64,000 nucleotides of DNA from Micractinium sp. NFX-FRZ (lineage: Eukaryota > Chlorophyta > Trebouxiophyceae > Chlorellales > Chlorellaceae), in NCBI GenBank assembly GCA_029339195.1, contig JAPTJF010000110.1, positions 62,001 through 126,000 of the forward strand. Reading direction: 5' to 3'. This document shows positions 12,301-22,905 of this stretch, piece after piece. The translations under genes were made by a program, and so were the position numbers. The stretch's first letter is position 1; each line of letters opens with the position of its first letter. The notes under the pieces were generated by a model. The model had not been told where the DNA came from. It did not search any database and was given only the letters and a program-made list of their open reading frames with translations.

Positions 12301-15300
12301 TCAGCCCATGCTGGCAGACACATCAGGTGGCGGCAGGGTGGGGAACAGCTGTCCAGGGTGGGGGCCCCGGCCAGCAGCAGCAGGCACGCGCTGCGGGGTG
12401 CCGGCGCTGCTGCCCGCCACACTGCTGCCTGGGATGCCACGGCCAGCACCCACCAAATGCGGCGGCAGCGCGTCAGAGTACCTGCCCCCACCCGGAGCGG
12501 GCTTGCCGGGGGCGCCGCTGCGCTGCCGCTGCGCTGCCGCTGCCGCAGCCGCGGCTGCAACGGCGGCCTGCTGCTGCCGCTCCCACGGCGGCATGTCGGT
12601 CATCCTGCCGGCCTTGGCGGCGGCCCGCCCGGGGGACGGAGGCAGGTCGGCCATGCGCCCGCTGCCGGCGCCGCCCAGCAGCTGTTGCGCGAGCGGCAGG
12701 CTGGACCGGCTGCCATTGCCGCTGTGAGCAGGCGGCCTGCCCGGTGGCTGCGCCTGCTGCCTCGCCGGCGGCTGCTGCTTCGCCGGCTGCTGCTTGCGGG
12801 CTGGCGCAGGCGAGGGTGGGAGGTCGGCCATGGCCCTGAAGGTGGCGGGAGTGGGCGGCAGGTCGGCCATGCGGCTGCTCTGCTGGCGCTGCCGCTGCTT
12901 CTGCCGCTGCACCTCGCGCTGCCGCTGGTGCTCCTGCCACTTGGAGGCCACAACCGCTTGCTTCTCCTGCAGAGTGCGAGCCGCCTCCTTCCCCTTCTGC
13001 ACCACCACCGGCCCGGCGTGCTGCGCCACCACCGCCACCGCTGCCGCCGCTGCACCCGTCAGCAGCATGTTGGTGAGGCGCCCCAGCAGCCTGCTGGCAC
13101 CGCCGCCCTCCGACCGGCCGCTGCGGGTGCTGCTGGCATCGGGCCCGACGCCGGCGCCGCCACGCGCGGTGCTGTGGGTGGGCCCCTTCTGCCCTGGCGC
13201 TGCGCCCGCACCGCCGCTGCTGTACGCCAGCTGCAGCCGCTCGTGCGGCGGCGAGCGCGGGTGGGGGGCAGGGGCGGAGTGCGTGATGCGGGGCAGCCGC
13301 TCGGACACGGGGCGCTGCTCCCGCCCCGCAGGGTCCAGAGACAGCGTGGCGGCGTAGCCGGCGGGCTGGATCTCTGAGGCCGTCTCCCAGGCGTCACTGC
13401 AGTGCGTGTCGAGGCAGGCAGGGGTGCAAGGGCAGCGTGGTGAGGGGGGCGTGTGGAGGGGGAGGCCTCCTCACCCTGCCTCGCCAGCCTGCTTTCTCAA
13501 TCAACGCGCACGTGTGCATCCGCACCTAAAGCCAGCCCTCAAAGGCAGGGCCAAGCTGGGGCTGGGGCGGGGCCAAGCAGTGCTGGATGAGAAGCTAGGG
13601 CTAGGGCTGCTGTGCATGCAAGCAAACACATAATCGACGTGCAAACCATTATGGAGTGGCACAACCCGGGAGCCAGGCAGGCAATACATAAACATGCATG
13701 GAAGGTAGGCAGCACAAGTGGAGCGGCGGGCAGGGGCTCACTCGCGCGGCCCCTCGGCGTCGCCATAGATGCGAGGCCGCAGCGGGGAGCGCCGCTCTGT
13801 GGGCCCGGGCACCTGCAGTGGAGGCAGGCACAAGGCAAGGGAATCAGCAGGGGGAGCACAGGGGCTGAGAGGCTGGCATGTTGACATCAGCAGCAAGACA
13901 AGCCAAGACAACAATGTTGGCAGCATGATGTCAGCAGACGGCGCCACACAAAGGCCACACTCCTCTCCATCCCGCCTTCCGCCGATCGGTCCCCGCCCCC
14001 ACCCACCATGGAGGCCTCCTCCTCAGCCTGGCTCTGCCGGTCACGGATGCGCACAAAGCCGCCGTACTGCAGGGCAGGGCAGGGCAAGGCAGTACAGCGC
14101 GGGAGGAGAGGGTGGGCGACGCGGGGAGGAGCTACCGTGGGCGGCAGGAGCGGGCAGCGCCTGTGGCGACGCAGCACAGCTGTTTGTTGGCATTGAGGTT
14201 ACTCCCACTGCTGTCTGTCTGGCTGCCAGCTACCCCCAGCCAGCCCTGCCCTGCGCTGCCCCGCCACACCTGGCGCGGCGAGGGGTTCATGATTGAGGCG
14301 GGCCGGCTGTTGCCCCCCTCCAGGGCACCATAGATGTCATCGTCGCTGCGGGGGTGATAGGTGACAGGAGGACAGCTCGTTGGTGGGCAGGCAGGCAAGC
14401 AGGCAAGCAGGCATGCAGGGGGCATGTGCAGCGGACTGGAGTGTGCCTGGCCGGGGCAGAGTGTGTTCATGCAGCGGCACGAGAGGCGCCAATGCACCTC
14501 CCCTATCCAACTGCCCTCAGCTCCCAAACTGCAGTGTCCCCCCCACACAGCCTGGCCTGCCAGCTGGCACGCACTCCCACCTGATGCGGCTGTAGGCGTC
14601 GTAGCGCGAGGTCGCGCTGTCGCCGTAGCCGCCTGTCGTCCGGTTCAGCCGGGTGAGCAGCTTGCTGTTGGGGCCGCCCCCGCCTGCGCTGCGCTGCTGG
14701 CCCAGGCGGTGCGACAGCGTGGCGGCTGTGGGGGGCTGCACCGCGCCCAGGGCGCCGCCCCCGCTGGTGGTGGTGCGAGCGGAGTAGGGGGACTGCCGGC
14801 TGCTGGGGATGCCGTCGGAGGGGGCATAGGTGGAGGGGGCGTAGGTGGAGGGGGCCACAGGGTAGGCCTGGACGCCGCCAGCCTGGCCGGCAACCGCCGC
14901 CTGCTGCTGCGCCGCCAGGCCGCCTGCGCGCTGCTGGTGGGCTGGCGGGGGCGCAGGTGCCGGAGCCGCCTGGGGGGCAAAGCTGTACGCGTCTGCGCCG
15001 TCGCGGGCAGTGCCCGAAGCGTAGCCGCGGGCGGCAGCGTCTACATCCAGCTGGCGCCGCCCCGACCTGCCGCCGCCAGCACCCACCACAGCAGCTGCAG
15101 CGGAGCGCAGCGCAGAGGCCGTGGCAGCTGCCCCAGGGCTGCTGGCGGAGGAGGCAGTACCGCCGGGCGCACCCGGCACGGCGTTGGCGCCCAGCGGGTG
15201 GGCGCCGCTGCCGGAGCTGCCGGCGTGGCCGCGTGCCCCGCCCGCGCCGGGCGCCTCGCGCTGCTGCTGCTGCAAAAAGGCGCTGCGGGCGGGCGGCGAC

Positions 15301-16814
15301 CGCTGCTGCTGCATGTAGTCCAGCTGCTGCTGGTTGCGCTGGTGCAGCGAGGAGGGGGACTGCGGGCCGCCCAGCGCCGTAGCGACGCCGGGCGGCATCC
15401 CCTTGGGGCCCGGAATCGTGGCAGCCTGCTCCTTGGAAGGGTACCGGGGCGGGCGGGAGGGCAGCGCGCCGCTGCGCCGCACCGCGGGGATCAGCCCAGC
15501 GCCGCTGCTGCTGCCGCCAGCGCCCCCACCTGCCTCGCCGTCATCCGTGCCATACATGCCAGCAGCACGCTGCTGCATGCGGCGCGCCAGGCTGCCGCTG
15601 GCGTGCGCCGCCGGCTGCCCCTCCTCATCCGCCTCAATCTCGGAGGCGAACCCGCCGCTGTGCCGGCGGCGCAGCAGGGTCACGCCCTGTGGCTCTGCCG
15701 CAGTGCCAGGGGGCAGCTGGTCCTCCTCCTCCTCGCTGGGGCTGGCCTCCTCGCCGTCATCACACACCTGCCAGTGCGGGGGGGAGCGGCAGAGCAGGGG
15801 CAGGGTGGCGTGTTGGGTAGGCACATTTGGGGGGACGTGGGCAGGGATGTGGGCGGGTGCTGGACAGACCCTTCGGCACTGCCCTGCACGCTTGAGCCTG
15901 CATCTCAACAATGCGGACATACAGCTGCGTGCGCCCCGTCAGCACTCGCAGCACGCGTACCACTTACTGCCTGCCCCTGGCCTCTCCCCATCATGCAAGC
16001 ACCCCTCGTTCAGCCACCGCCCCCAGCCCCTCGACTCCTCACCTGCGCAAACCCCAGCACGTCCTTCACCACCTCCTTCCCAAACGTGATGTGAGGCAGG
16101 TACTGGGCTATCACCACCACCAGCTCACGCCGCACAGCATCCAGCTGGCTAAGCAGCACAGCCTGCAGGCAGGCAGGCGGGGCCAGGTTGGGCAGCGGTC
16201 AGCAGACGGCAAGGTCGGCAAAACACCCAGGCAGCATGCAACTAGCTGGCCCCATCGCCAGCAGGCGCCCAGAACTGCGGCAGCACAATTGGTAGGCGTC
16301 CGGAGACGGCCAGGGGTGCCAGCCAAGCCGCCGTTCAGGGTGCCATGACAGCCGCATGCGACAGCTGAGGTGCGACAGCTGCCGGCTGTCGTGCCGCCCG
16401 CCCAGCGTGCCCCGTCGGCCCTCACCTTGTTCTCCAGCTCCGACGGCTCCAGGAAGCGGTACTCCCGCAGCTTGTCCTCCAGGTACTCCAGCTGCTCGCT
16501 GCAGGCAGAAACAGGGGTCGGTGGGAGTCACGCAACCTGGTGCCAGCGCGGTGCGGCAACGCTGCGGCTGCACGACAACGCACCCGCCGCCACTGCTGGC
16601 GGCCGCCCCCGGCCTCCATCGCGCACCCGATCGCCAGCAGGCCCTCCCGCTCCTTGTCGGCTGAGTTGAAGTCCCAGTCCAGCGTGGTTGTGAGCGGGTG
16701 GGTGTCTTGAATGGCCTGCCGCAGCCGCGACTCCAGCTCGCACGTCCGTTCGAGGGCTGTGATCACGCCCAGGGCGTCCACATACTCCTCCTGATCATCG
16801 CCGCTAGCAGACAT
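12301..16814 (-). CDS. Unidentified 956-aa protein: helical N-terminus, long disordered middle, MADLPP repeats
   Basis: Eight exons: 16814-16627, 16498-16426, 16162-16043, 15767-14581, 14345-14270, 14066-14007, 13812-13742, 13396-12301; all phases fit. Start MSASGDDQEEYVDALG. Residues 1-~125 are well ordered and helical (ALERTCELESRLRQAIQ, EQLEYLEDKLREYRFLE, LLSQLDAVRRELVVVIAQYL, FGKEVVKDVLGFAQ). An acidic patch (EEASPSEEEEDQ) and ~400 disordered Ala/Gly/Pro/Gln residues follow. Short conserved-looking exons contain SDDDIYGALEGG and RPRIYGDAEGP. The last exon has a hydrophobic stretch (LTNMLLTGAAAAAVAVVAQ), a basic coiled segment (KQAVVASKWQEHQRQREVQ) and four copies of a motif like [RA]M[AT]D[LM]PPSP. 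I do not recognise the family. Scaffold or cytoskeletal adaptor would be a guess; a membrane role is possible but weak. Confidence 0.75.
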
Positions 16815-17877
16815 CGGGGCGGCACCAGGGTTTGTTCAGGCGCGGCCGCAGGGTTGGCCTGGCGCGGCTCTGATGCTGACCAAATGTGTCGTGAAGCTGT
16901 TGCAGAGTTAGGGAGGACAGCACCGGATTGCACTTGGGAGCCCTCATGCCGCGTGGCGTTCATCATTTGAACCCCGCATGCCTAGGCATGCCTTCTGCGG
17001 GCATGCATGTTCGGTGTCAGGGCACGATCATGAGGCTGAGACACAAATGAGGTCAAGAGGGCGCGGGACCGGTCCGTGCAGAGGCGGCGGCGGCACCTGG
17101 CGGGCACGCACATGGCGGCGCCCAGGCTGCCCATGCTGCGCACCACACCAACTTGTGCAGGACTGGGAAGGGAGCTCCTTCATGGGGAGAGGCCAGCACC
17201 CCGGTGGAGGGGCCCCCTTCCTGACGGAACGAGGGGCCAAATTGTCCGACGGTGTTGGGCACATGGAGTGGGCGGCGCGGCGGGCAGCAAGTGGTGGCAG
17301 CTGAGCTGCAGCCGTGGCATGCCTCGCTGCATCGCTCCCCTCAGATCGTGTGCGGGTTTTTAAAAGCTGTATTGGAAAGGCCGGCTGGCCGCTTGGGGGG
17401 CACACATGAGTCGGGGGGTATGAGAATGGGACAGAGGCTTCGCAGGGGATGCGGCGGTGCGCCCACCGACAATCAGCGGCAGCTCCCCACCCTAGTTGAT
17501 GGCATTCATAGCAAACCCAGAAGCCGTGACCACGCCCGCATCGGCAGTATAGAAGAACCGCGCAGAGCGGTGGTCTACATACAGGACAGCGCGTCATGTA
17601 TGTAGACCACCGCTCTGCGCGGTTCTTCTTTACTGCCGATGCGGGTGTGAGGGGAAGCGAGGGGTGTGCCACAATCTCGTACCACCCAGTGGTGGCAACC
17701 ATGCTTTCCGCTGTGCACAAGTCAGCAAGAAAGTGTGGCACTGTCCAGGGCTGCAGCTTGGCAGCCAAGTAGGCTGCTGGCATGGAGATCTCGTGGTTCC
17801 AGAGGCCCGCCATGCTGGCGTTGGCTGCTGGCTGCGCCGCCTGCCGCCCGTGTTGCGTGCTGCAGCCGCCGCAGCAG
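16815..17877. other. Intergenic region at left end of duplicated block
   Basis: Lies upstream of the large - strand gene and downstream of SSXT-like copy A. From about 17266 it matches the sequence starting at 21282 (flank of copy B). It holds the hairpin at 17532-17650 and most of an insertion/deletion relative to copy B. No independent gene was seen. Confidence 0.5.
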
Positions 17878-17900
17878 CTAGCGCCCGCCGCCCTGGCCTG
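17523..17900. mobile_element. Insertion in unit A relative to unit B (about 375 bp)
   Basis: Unit B reads continuously from CCCAGAAGC into TGACGGTGCTGGCTGCTG (near 21698-21718). In unit A the same two words are separated by about 375 bp (17523-17900) that start with the hairpin. Only about 2 bp (GC) could be a target duplication, so insertion in A or deletion in B are both possible. The segment replaces the 3' coding end of SSXT-like copy A. No coding capacity of its own was recognised. Confidence 0.5.
17532..17650. repeat. Near-perfect inverted repeat / long hairpin
   Basis: The left arm (about 17532-17582, containing GAAGAACCGCGCAGAGCGG) is the reverse complement of the right arm (about 17598-17648) with one to three mismatches. 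A loop of about 15 nt lies between (AGGACAGCGCGTCAT). Arms of about 50 bp would fold into a strong stem in RNA or DNA. The matching position in copy B (near 21700) lacks it. It could be a fold-back element, an inverted-repeat remnant of an insertion, or a small-RNA precursor; no transposase is nearby. Confidence 0.85.
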
Positions 17901-18460
17901 CTGACGGTGCTGGCTGCTGCTGCTGCTGCTGCTGCTGCTCCAGAAGCAGTGTGTTGACACCGGCCAGACTGGTCCGCAGTTTGGGCAGCAGCCCCAGCCG
18001 CCGCTGGTCGCCTCGCCCGCGCTCCAGGTCTTGGATGTCGCAGGCGATCAGGAACTGCTGCTGCCGCAGCTGGCACAGCTGCTGCAGGTCGGCGTCCTCT
18101 GCATAAACAGCAGCGGGGGGTTGGGGGCTGGGTGCAGCATTTGGGGGGCGCCCGGCGCCGGCGGGAGACGGAGCGAGTCGGCGCACGAGTCGGCCACGCA
18201 CTGCGCCGCACCGCGCAGTGCTCAGGCACCCAGGCCTGCAGTGGAGCCTGCCACCGGTGCTGGGAGTGGGAAAATGCCGGGCAAACCCTGCGGGGCAAAC
18301 CCTGCGGGGTCTCACTTGCGAGAAACGCCGCCACCAGCTCCTGCGTGAGCCTGTTGTTGATGGTGATGCGCTCCTGCACCGTCTCCGGAATCCGCGCGCC
18401 GCCACCACGGGCCGTGTGAGGCTCGAGCGGCGGCTGGGGAGCTGGGGGCGGCTCCGACAT
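17878..18460 (-). CDS. Small Q-rich SSXT/GIF-like protein, copy A
   Basis: Two exons, 18460-18316 and 18098-17878, join in phase (A|AG) to 121 aa. Start MSEPPPAPQPPLEP. Residues ~24-75 (ETVQERITINNRLTQELVAA, then LQQLCQLRQQQFLIACDIQD) have the spacing of the SSXT helix pair of animal SS18 and plant GRF-interacting factors (I..x..N..L...I...., then L..RQ..L...ADIQD-like). A basic linker and a run of eight Gln follow, as in GIF coactivators. The family call is an inference from pattern; similarity is modest. The C-terminus (APSAGQGGGR) is encoded by the segment absent from copy B. The paralogue lies at 21668-22256 on the same strand. Confidence 0.55.
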
Positions 18461-19453
18461 GTGATATCACTATCTAGGCCGCCAGGCAGAGGAGCCGTGG
18501 GGTGTGGGAGACGAGCCAGACAGCCCCTGCTTGAAGTGCAGCAGAGGCGGAGCAGCATGGGAGATTGTGCGCAGCTGGCGGGGCGCCTGCGCCGGGGCCG
18601 GCCGGCCCGCGGGGCCGTACATGGCCCCTGTTCTTTAGGCCTTCCCTGCTTCCTGATGTGCGACACGGTTAACTCGCACTGCCTGTTTCAAATTTCTTTA
18701 TACTTGTCTAGTCAGGCCAGTTCACTTGAGCTCGACATTGTTGACCCTCAATTGTGGTGGTGGCACTTGCCGCCCCCCTCTCCCACCTGACCCCCCATGC
18801 CGGTGCCATGCCCCCCTGCTTCTTGCTGTTTGAATATACACACTGGAGGGCAGCATGGGGTATGGTAGGAGTTCGGCTCAACGCAGCTGCAAGGAAAGTG
18901 AAGCGGCAGGACCCAAGCTGGGAGTTCTGGGAGGCACCAGCCGAGTCGCGGGGACGTCGCGGGGTCGACCCAAACCCTGCCCTAGTACGTGCGTGCAGCT
19001 CGTATTCTTGTATACCTGCAGCACGTTTGCGAATCAGACGCGGTTAATGTGCTCCTGAAGAGCAATTCTGCTACCAAATGGCCATCTGGCTTGCAAGCAG
19101 CTTCTCCACGCTGTCGCAGCAGTACTCTCCTGCGCTGCGGATGGCGCTGCCGTCGCTGCCGTTGCCAGCTTGTCGACGGGCTGTCGGGGGCCGCCTACGT
19201 TTGCATTCCGCAGTCAAAACCGCAATTGTGGTGTAAGTATGGTTCCCGACATTGATAAGAAAGCCTTTCTGAAAGGTGTGCGCTGGCCCGGGACCACGGC
19301 ACGCCCCGCAGCAGGGGCCCAGCTCTCCGCGTTGTCCAGAATGCGCCTTTGAAAGCCTCGCAGCCACGCATCAGTGCTACATTGAAGAGCTTACGCCGTT
19401 GCGCCCGACTTGGCCCTCCTCTTTTCTGCCGCCGCCAACTGACCCTGCCCAAG
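18461..19453. other. Divergent upstream region of SSXT-like A and the + strand gene
   Basis: About 1 kb between two divergent start codons, so it should hold both promoters. The middle (18660-18740 and 19020-19260) is AT-richer than its surroundings. Part of it (about 19070-19290) is repeated in diverged form at 22450-22720, including the words GATAAGAAAG and GGCCCGGGACCAC. No further gene was seen. Confidence 0.4.
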
Positions 19454-20118
19454 ATGGAGCGTCTGCCACTCTCTGCCAGCTCCTACTCTGCCGCTATTGG
19501 TGAGGCCGCTGAAGCACGTGCAAACACAACACATGACGGCGTGCGTAAGCGGCGCTTGCCCAGGGACTGGGCTTGCCTTCTCCCACCTGCCCAGGGCTTG
19601 CCTTCCTTGTGCCCGTACGCGTCTGACCCCCCTGGCCTCCCGCACCCTGCCATGCAGCCAATGAGCAGGCAGCAGGCGACCCTCCCTGCGCCGTCCACTC
19701 CGGTTGCGAGGCGCCCTCCAGCCCCACCGCTGGCGCCGCCAGCTGGACCCTGCGCGCCGTCTCCGTCTTCCAAGGCCTCGCCACCGCAATCTCCCAGCCA
19801 GAGCACGCATACCAGTTCATGGACTCTTCCCTGGGGCTGCCCTCGGCAGCGGCAGCCGCGTACAGCGGTGCACACAAGCCTGGAGCTGCCACCTCCTCGC
19901 GCCCGCCAAACCCAGCCGCGCCCGGCCACCCCACAAGCACCACCTCTTCAGCGCGCCGCGCACAGCTGCAGCGCATGGTCAGCAAGTCGGCGGGCAGTGG
20001 CGGCAGGCGGCTGGGGCGGTCTGCCAGCAGCGGCAGGCGCCAGGTGCGCATCATCCCTGCCGACACCGTCTCTGATGGCCCCTGCGCCTCCGTCTCCCTC
20101 ATCTCCTTCACCCCCTAA
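19454..20118 (+). CDS. Unidentified 168-aa Ser/Ala-rich protein (intact duplicate)
   Basis: Two exons, 19454-19499 and 19658-20118, joined in phase (ATT G|CC). It begins MERLPLSASSYSAAIANEQA and has a middle stretch that looks ordered (TLRAVSVFQGLATAISQ, EHAYQFMDSSLGLPS). It ends in a basic Ser/Arg-rich tail (SKSAGSGGRRLGRSASSGR) and VSLISFTP. No domain is recognised. A decayed copy of its 3' part lies at about 22740-22905, which supports this strand and stop codon. The SR-like tail could suggest a phosphorylated or nuclear protein, but this is weak. Without expression data the gene remains tentative. Confidence 0.45.
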
Positions 20119-20396
20119 GCTTGGCCTCACCTGCGCCCACGCCCTGAGGCCTGCCTCGCTGCCTGCACCCCCTGAACCGAAGGGGGCTTTGTGTTGCCTG
20201 CCCCCTCCCTACCCCATGCCGATGTGCTGCCTCTGCTATTGCCCGTGCAAGTGGTCTGTGTGAAGAACCGTGCCTTACAACTTCCATCTCGCAGCGGCTA
20301 CAGGGAGCGTGCGCAGGAGCAGGGGGAGGCCAACCGGGCGGGCAGGGGCGAGAGAAGGGGGCACGTGATGGCCGCGCGCCTGCCGCCCCCCAGCTG

Positions 20397-20930
20397 TGTG
20401 CGTCTTCAGCTCCTGCTCGCTGTTGAACACCACAAACTTCTTCTCCATGCAGGCGGGGTGCGGGCACCGATGGTGGGCGGCCTGAAAGTGGTCTGCACGG
20501 CGCAGGGTGGTGGTGCGGGAGGGGTCGGGTGGGGATAAGGACGAGCCCAGGGTGGGAGGAGCGGCAGTGGGGGCCACAAGGACGGCCAGCAAGCATGCAG
20601 GGAGGACTGTGCAGGTCTGCGCTGCACTTTGACTTCCTTCACTTCCCTTCCATCCCGGCTAAAGCCAAGAAGTGTGCACCCCACTCCCAAGTCCCACAAG
20701 CTCCCGGCAGGCCACAACACACTGTGGCGCTGCCCCCACACACCCCTACACCCCAACAAACCAACACATGAGACCACCACCTAACACCGCTCACTCTCCA
20801 GGTCTGGGTAGTCACTGTAGTAGACAAACTTGTTGGGGTTGGAGCGGCGGCAGAGGAAGCACTGCTCGTGCGCCGAGTGCATGTGCTGGTACAGCTCGTT
20901 CTCGCCGCAGAAGCGCTTGCGGCAGAACCT
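20397..20930 (-). pseudogene. Broken fragment of a ZNF598-like gene (two internal zinc-finger exons)
   Basis: Two blocks match ZNF598 exons at 27733-27866 and 27235-27337. The right block (about 20797-20930) encodes GENELYQHMHSAHEQCFLCR with the preceding Tyr changed to Cys (KRFCGEN instead of KRFYGEN). The left block (about 20397-20499) encodes CPHPACMEKKFVVFNSEQEL. Splice-site words are kept in both. No upstream RING exon or downstream 3' exons accompany them: 3' of the fragment is the unknown + strand gene and 5' is unrelated DNA. It is best read as a truncated duplicate left by the segmental duplication. Confidence 0.85.
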
Positions 20931-21667
20931 GCGCATGTGGGGGGCCCCAAGCGGTGGGCAGGCAGGAGAGGGAGCAGAGTTGGCAGCGTGCCGAGAGGGC
21001 TGCACATGCATACGTGTGCTCAGCGTTCAACCGCTTGTGGCGGGGACCTGCAAGGAAGCACAGCCAAGCATGGGGGGAGGGGGCACAGTGGGTTGTTGAG
21101 CGCTGGCAGGGGTGGCATGTTTGCTGCTCCGCACTGTTCAACATGATGAGGCGGAACATGCGAGGCGTTTGGAAGCGGGGGCTTGATGCACATGGTTGGG
21201 CATGCAAATGCTGGCGCACCGCTCGCGGCACATAGGGTTGAAGGCATGATGGGGAGTGAGACGCCTTCCCCGCCCCGACGTGGAGTGGGCAGCGCGGCGG
21301 GCAGCAGGTGGTGGCAGCTGAGCTGCAGCCGTGGCATGCCTCGCTGCGTCGCTCCCCTCGGATCGTGTGCGGGTTTTTGAAGCTATACCGGGAAGGCCGG
21401 CTGGCCGCTTGGGGGGCGCACATGAGTCGGGGGGCAGTGCAGGCTGTACAGCAGATTGAGGTGCAGGCATGGGCAGGGCGGCTGCCAGAACCACGCAAAC
21501 AGAATGGCTGTGTGACAGATGTGCTGGAGGTGTGCACGGGGGGAAGGGCAGGTACAGGCGGAGCAGGCAGTACAGGGCTGGATGTCGGGAGAGGGGTATG
21601 AGAATGTTTGAGTGGGACAGAGGCTTGGCAGGGGATGCGGCGGTGCGCCCACCGGCAGCTCCCCACC
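20931..21667. other. Spacer between duplication units
   Basis: No gene recognised. From 21282 it enters duplication unit B, matching the sequence from 17266. Between about 21437 and 21600 unit B has about 165 bp not present in unit A; on either side the shared words ATGAGTCGGGGGG and TATGAGAATG can be aligned. Confidence 0.5.
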
Positions 21668-22256
21668 CTAGTTGATGGCAACCATAGCAAACCCAGAAGC
21701 TGACGGTGCTGGCTGCTGCTGCTGCTGCTGCTGCTCCAAAAGCTGTGAGCTGACAGCGGCCAGACCGGTCCGCAGTTTGGGCAGCAGCCCCAGCCGCCGC
21801 TGGTCGCCTCGCCCGCGCTCCAGGTCTTGGATGTCGCAGGCGATCAGGAACTGCCGCTGCCGCAGGTGGCACAGCTGCTGCAGGTCGGCGTCCTCTGCAT
21901 AAACAGCAGCGGAAGGGCGGGGTTGGGGGCTGGGTGCAGCATTTGGGGGGCGCCGGCGGGAGACGGGGTGAGTCGGCCGTGCGGCGCGAGTCGGCCACGC
22001 GCCGCGCCGCACCGCGCAGTGCTCAGGCACCCAGGCCTGTGAACCCTGCCACCGGTGCTGGAATTGGGAATGGTGCCGGGAAGGAGAGGGGCAAACCCTG
22101 CGGGGTCTCACTTGCGAGAAACGCCGCCACCAGCTCCTGCGTGAGCCTGTTGTTGATGGCGATGCGCTCCTGCACCGTCTCCGGAATCCGCGGGCCGCCA
22201 CCACGGGCCGTGTGAGGCTCGAGCGGCGGCTGGGGAGCTGGGGGCGGCTCCGACAT
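21668..22256 (-). CDS. Small Q-rich SSXT/GIF-like protein, copy B
   Basis: Two exons, 22256-22112 and 21894-21668, with the same intron position and phase as copy A; 123 aa. Start MSEPPPAPQPPLEP. The helix-pair region reads TVQERIAINNRLTQELVAA and LQQLCHLRQRQFLIACDIQD, differing from copy A at a few residues, most of them conservative. A seven-Gln run follows. The C-terminus (APSASGFAMVAIN) differs completely from copy A because copy A carries the insertion. Both frames stay open and splice sites are intact, so both copies may be expressed. The SSXT assignment is tentative, as for copy A. Confidence 0.55.
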
Positions 22257-22739
22257 GTGATAGGCCGCCAGGTAGAGGGGCCGTGGGGTGTGGGAGACGA
22301 GCCAGACAGCCCCGCTTGAAGTGCAGCTCGCATGGGAGATTGTGCGCAGCTGGCGGGGCGCCGGCGCCGGGGCCCAACCCCTGTACCATCCACGTTTGCT
22401 GCTGACGTAGTCCCAGCATACAGCACTTTTACGAAACACACACGCTTACAATGCTTCTCAAGAGCAATGCTGCTGCCAAATGGCCAGCTGCCTTGCAAGA
22501 AGCTTCCCCACGTTGTGCTCTCCTGGTCAGTTGCGCGCTCAGGGGGCGCTTTCAGCAACTCTTGTGGGCGGGCCTTGTCAATAAAGTGGCAATGTGTATA
22601 CTGTCGACTAGACTTGGGTGTCAGGTGTCAAAGCCGCAATGTTGGGTGTATTTCTGGTTCCCGCCATTGATAAGAAAGGCGCGGGTGTGCGCCGGCCCGG
22701 GACCACAGCACGCCCAGCAGGCAAGGGCTTTCACGCCCG
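22257..22739. other. Upstream region of SSXT-like B with remnants of the duplicated + strand gene promoter
   Basis: It corresponds to the divergent region 18461-19300 in unit A but is shorter. The sequence around 22450-22720 is a diverged copy of 19070-19290. The first exon of the + strand gene (MERLPLSASS in unit A) was not found here. Confidence 0.45.
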
Positions 22740-22905
22740 CACCTCCGCGTCAGCGCGTGGTCAACAAGTCGGCGGGCGGGGCCGACAGGCGCCTGGGGCG
22801 GTCTGCCAGCAGCAGCAGGCGGCGGGTGGGGCGGTCTGCATCCGATCGGGCACCGCCTCTGATGGCCCCTGCGACTCTGTCTCCCTCGTCTCCTTCACCC
22901 CCTAA
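22740..22905 (+). pseudogene. Decayed 3' copy of the 19454-20118 gene
   Basis: This matches 19978-20118: both encode a KSAG...RRLGRSASS stretch and then SDGPC.SVSL.SFTP before the stop codon. In this copy the two halves lie in different frames (KSAGGADRRLGRSASSSRR in one, SDGPCDSVSLVSFTP in another), so an indel has broken the frame. The 5' exon and about 300 bp of upstream coding sequence are missing. It is a truncated, frameshifted duplicate. Confidence 0.75.

Larger units (their letters stand above)
17266..20930. repeat. Duplication unit A (paralogous to 21282-22918 plus part of 26.7-27.9 kb)
   Basis: The stretch 17266-17420 is nearly identical to 21282-21436. The SSXT-like gene (17878-18460) matches 21668-22256. 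The region around 19070-19290 matches 22450-22720, and the 3' end of the + strand gene (19978-20118) matches 22758-22905. Finally 20397-20930 matches internal ZNF598 exons. Gene order and strands are the same in both units: SSXT-like (-), unknown gene (+), ZNF598 (-). This indicates a tandem segmental duplication later shortened and interrupted by insertions and deletions. Confidence 0.85.

Noticed and set aside
14361..16094. 577-aa open frame on the + strand
   Set aside because: Antisense of the large - strand gene, whose eight exons all join in phase; the + strand frame is low-complexity Arg/Ala/Gly.
17532..17650. Hairpin considered as a tRNA or other structured RNA gene
   Set aside because: It is one long uninterrupted stem with a small loop; no cloverleaf, anticodon arm or internal promoter boxes.
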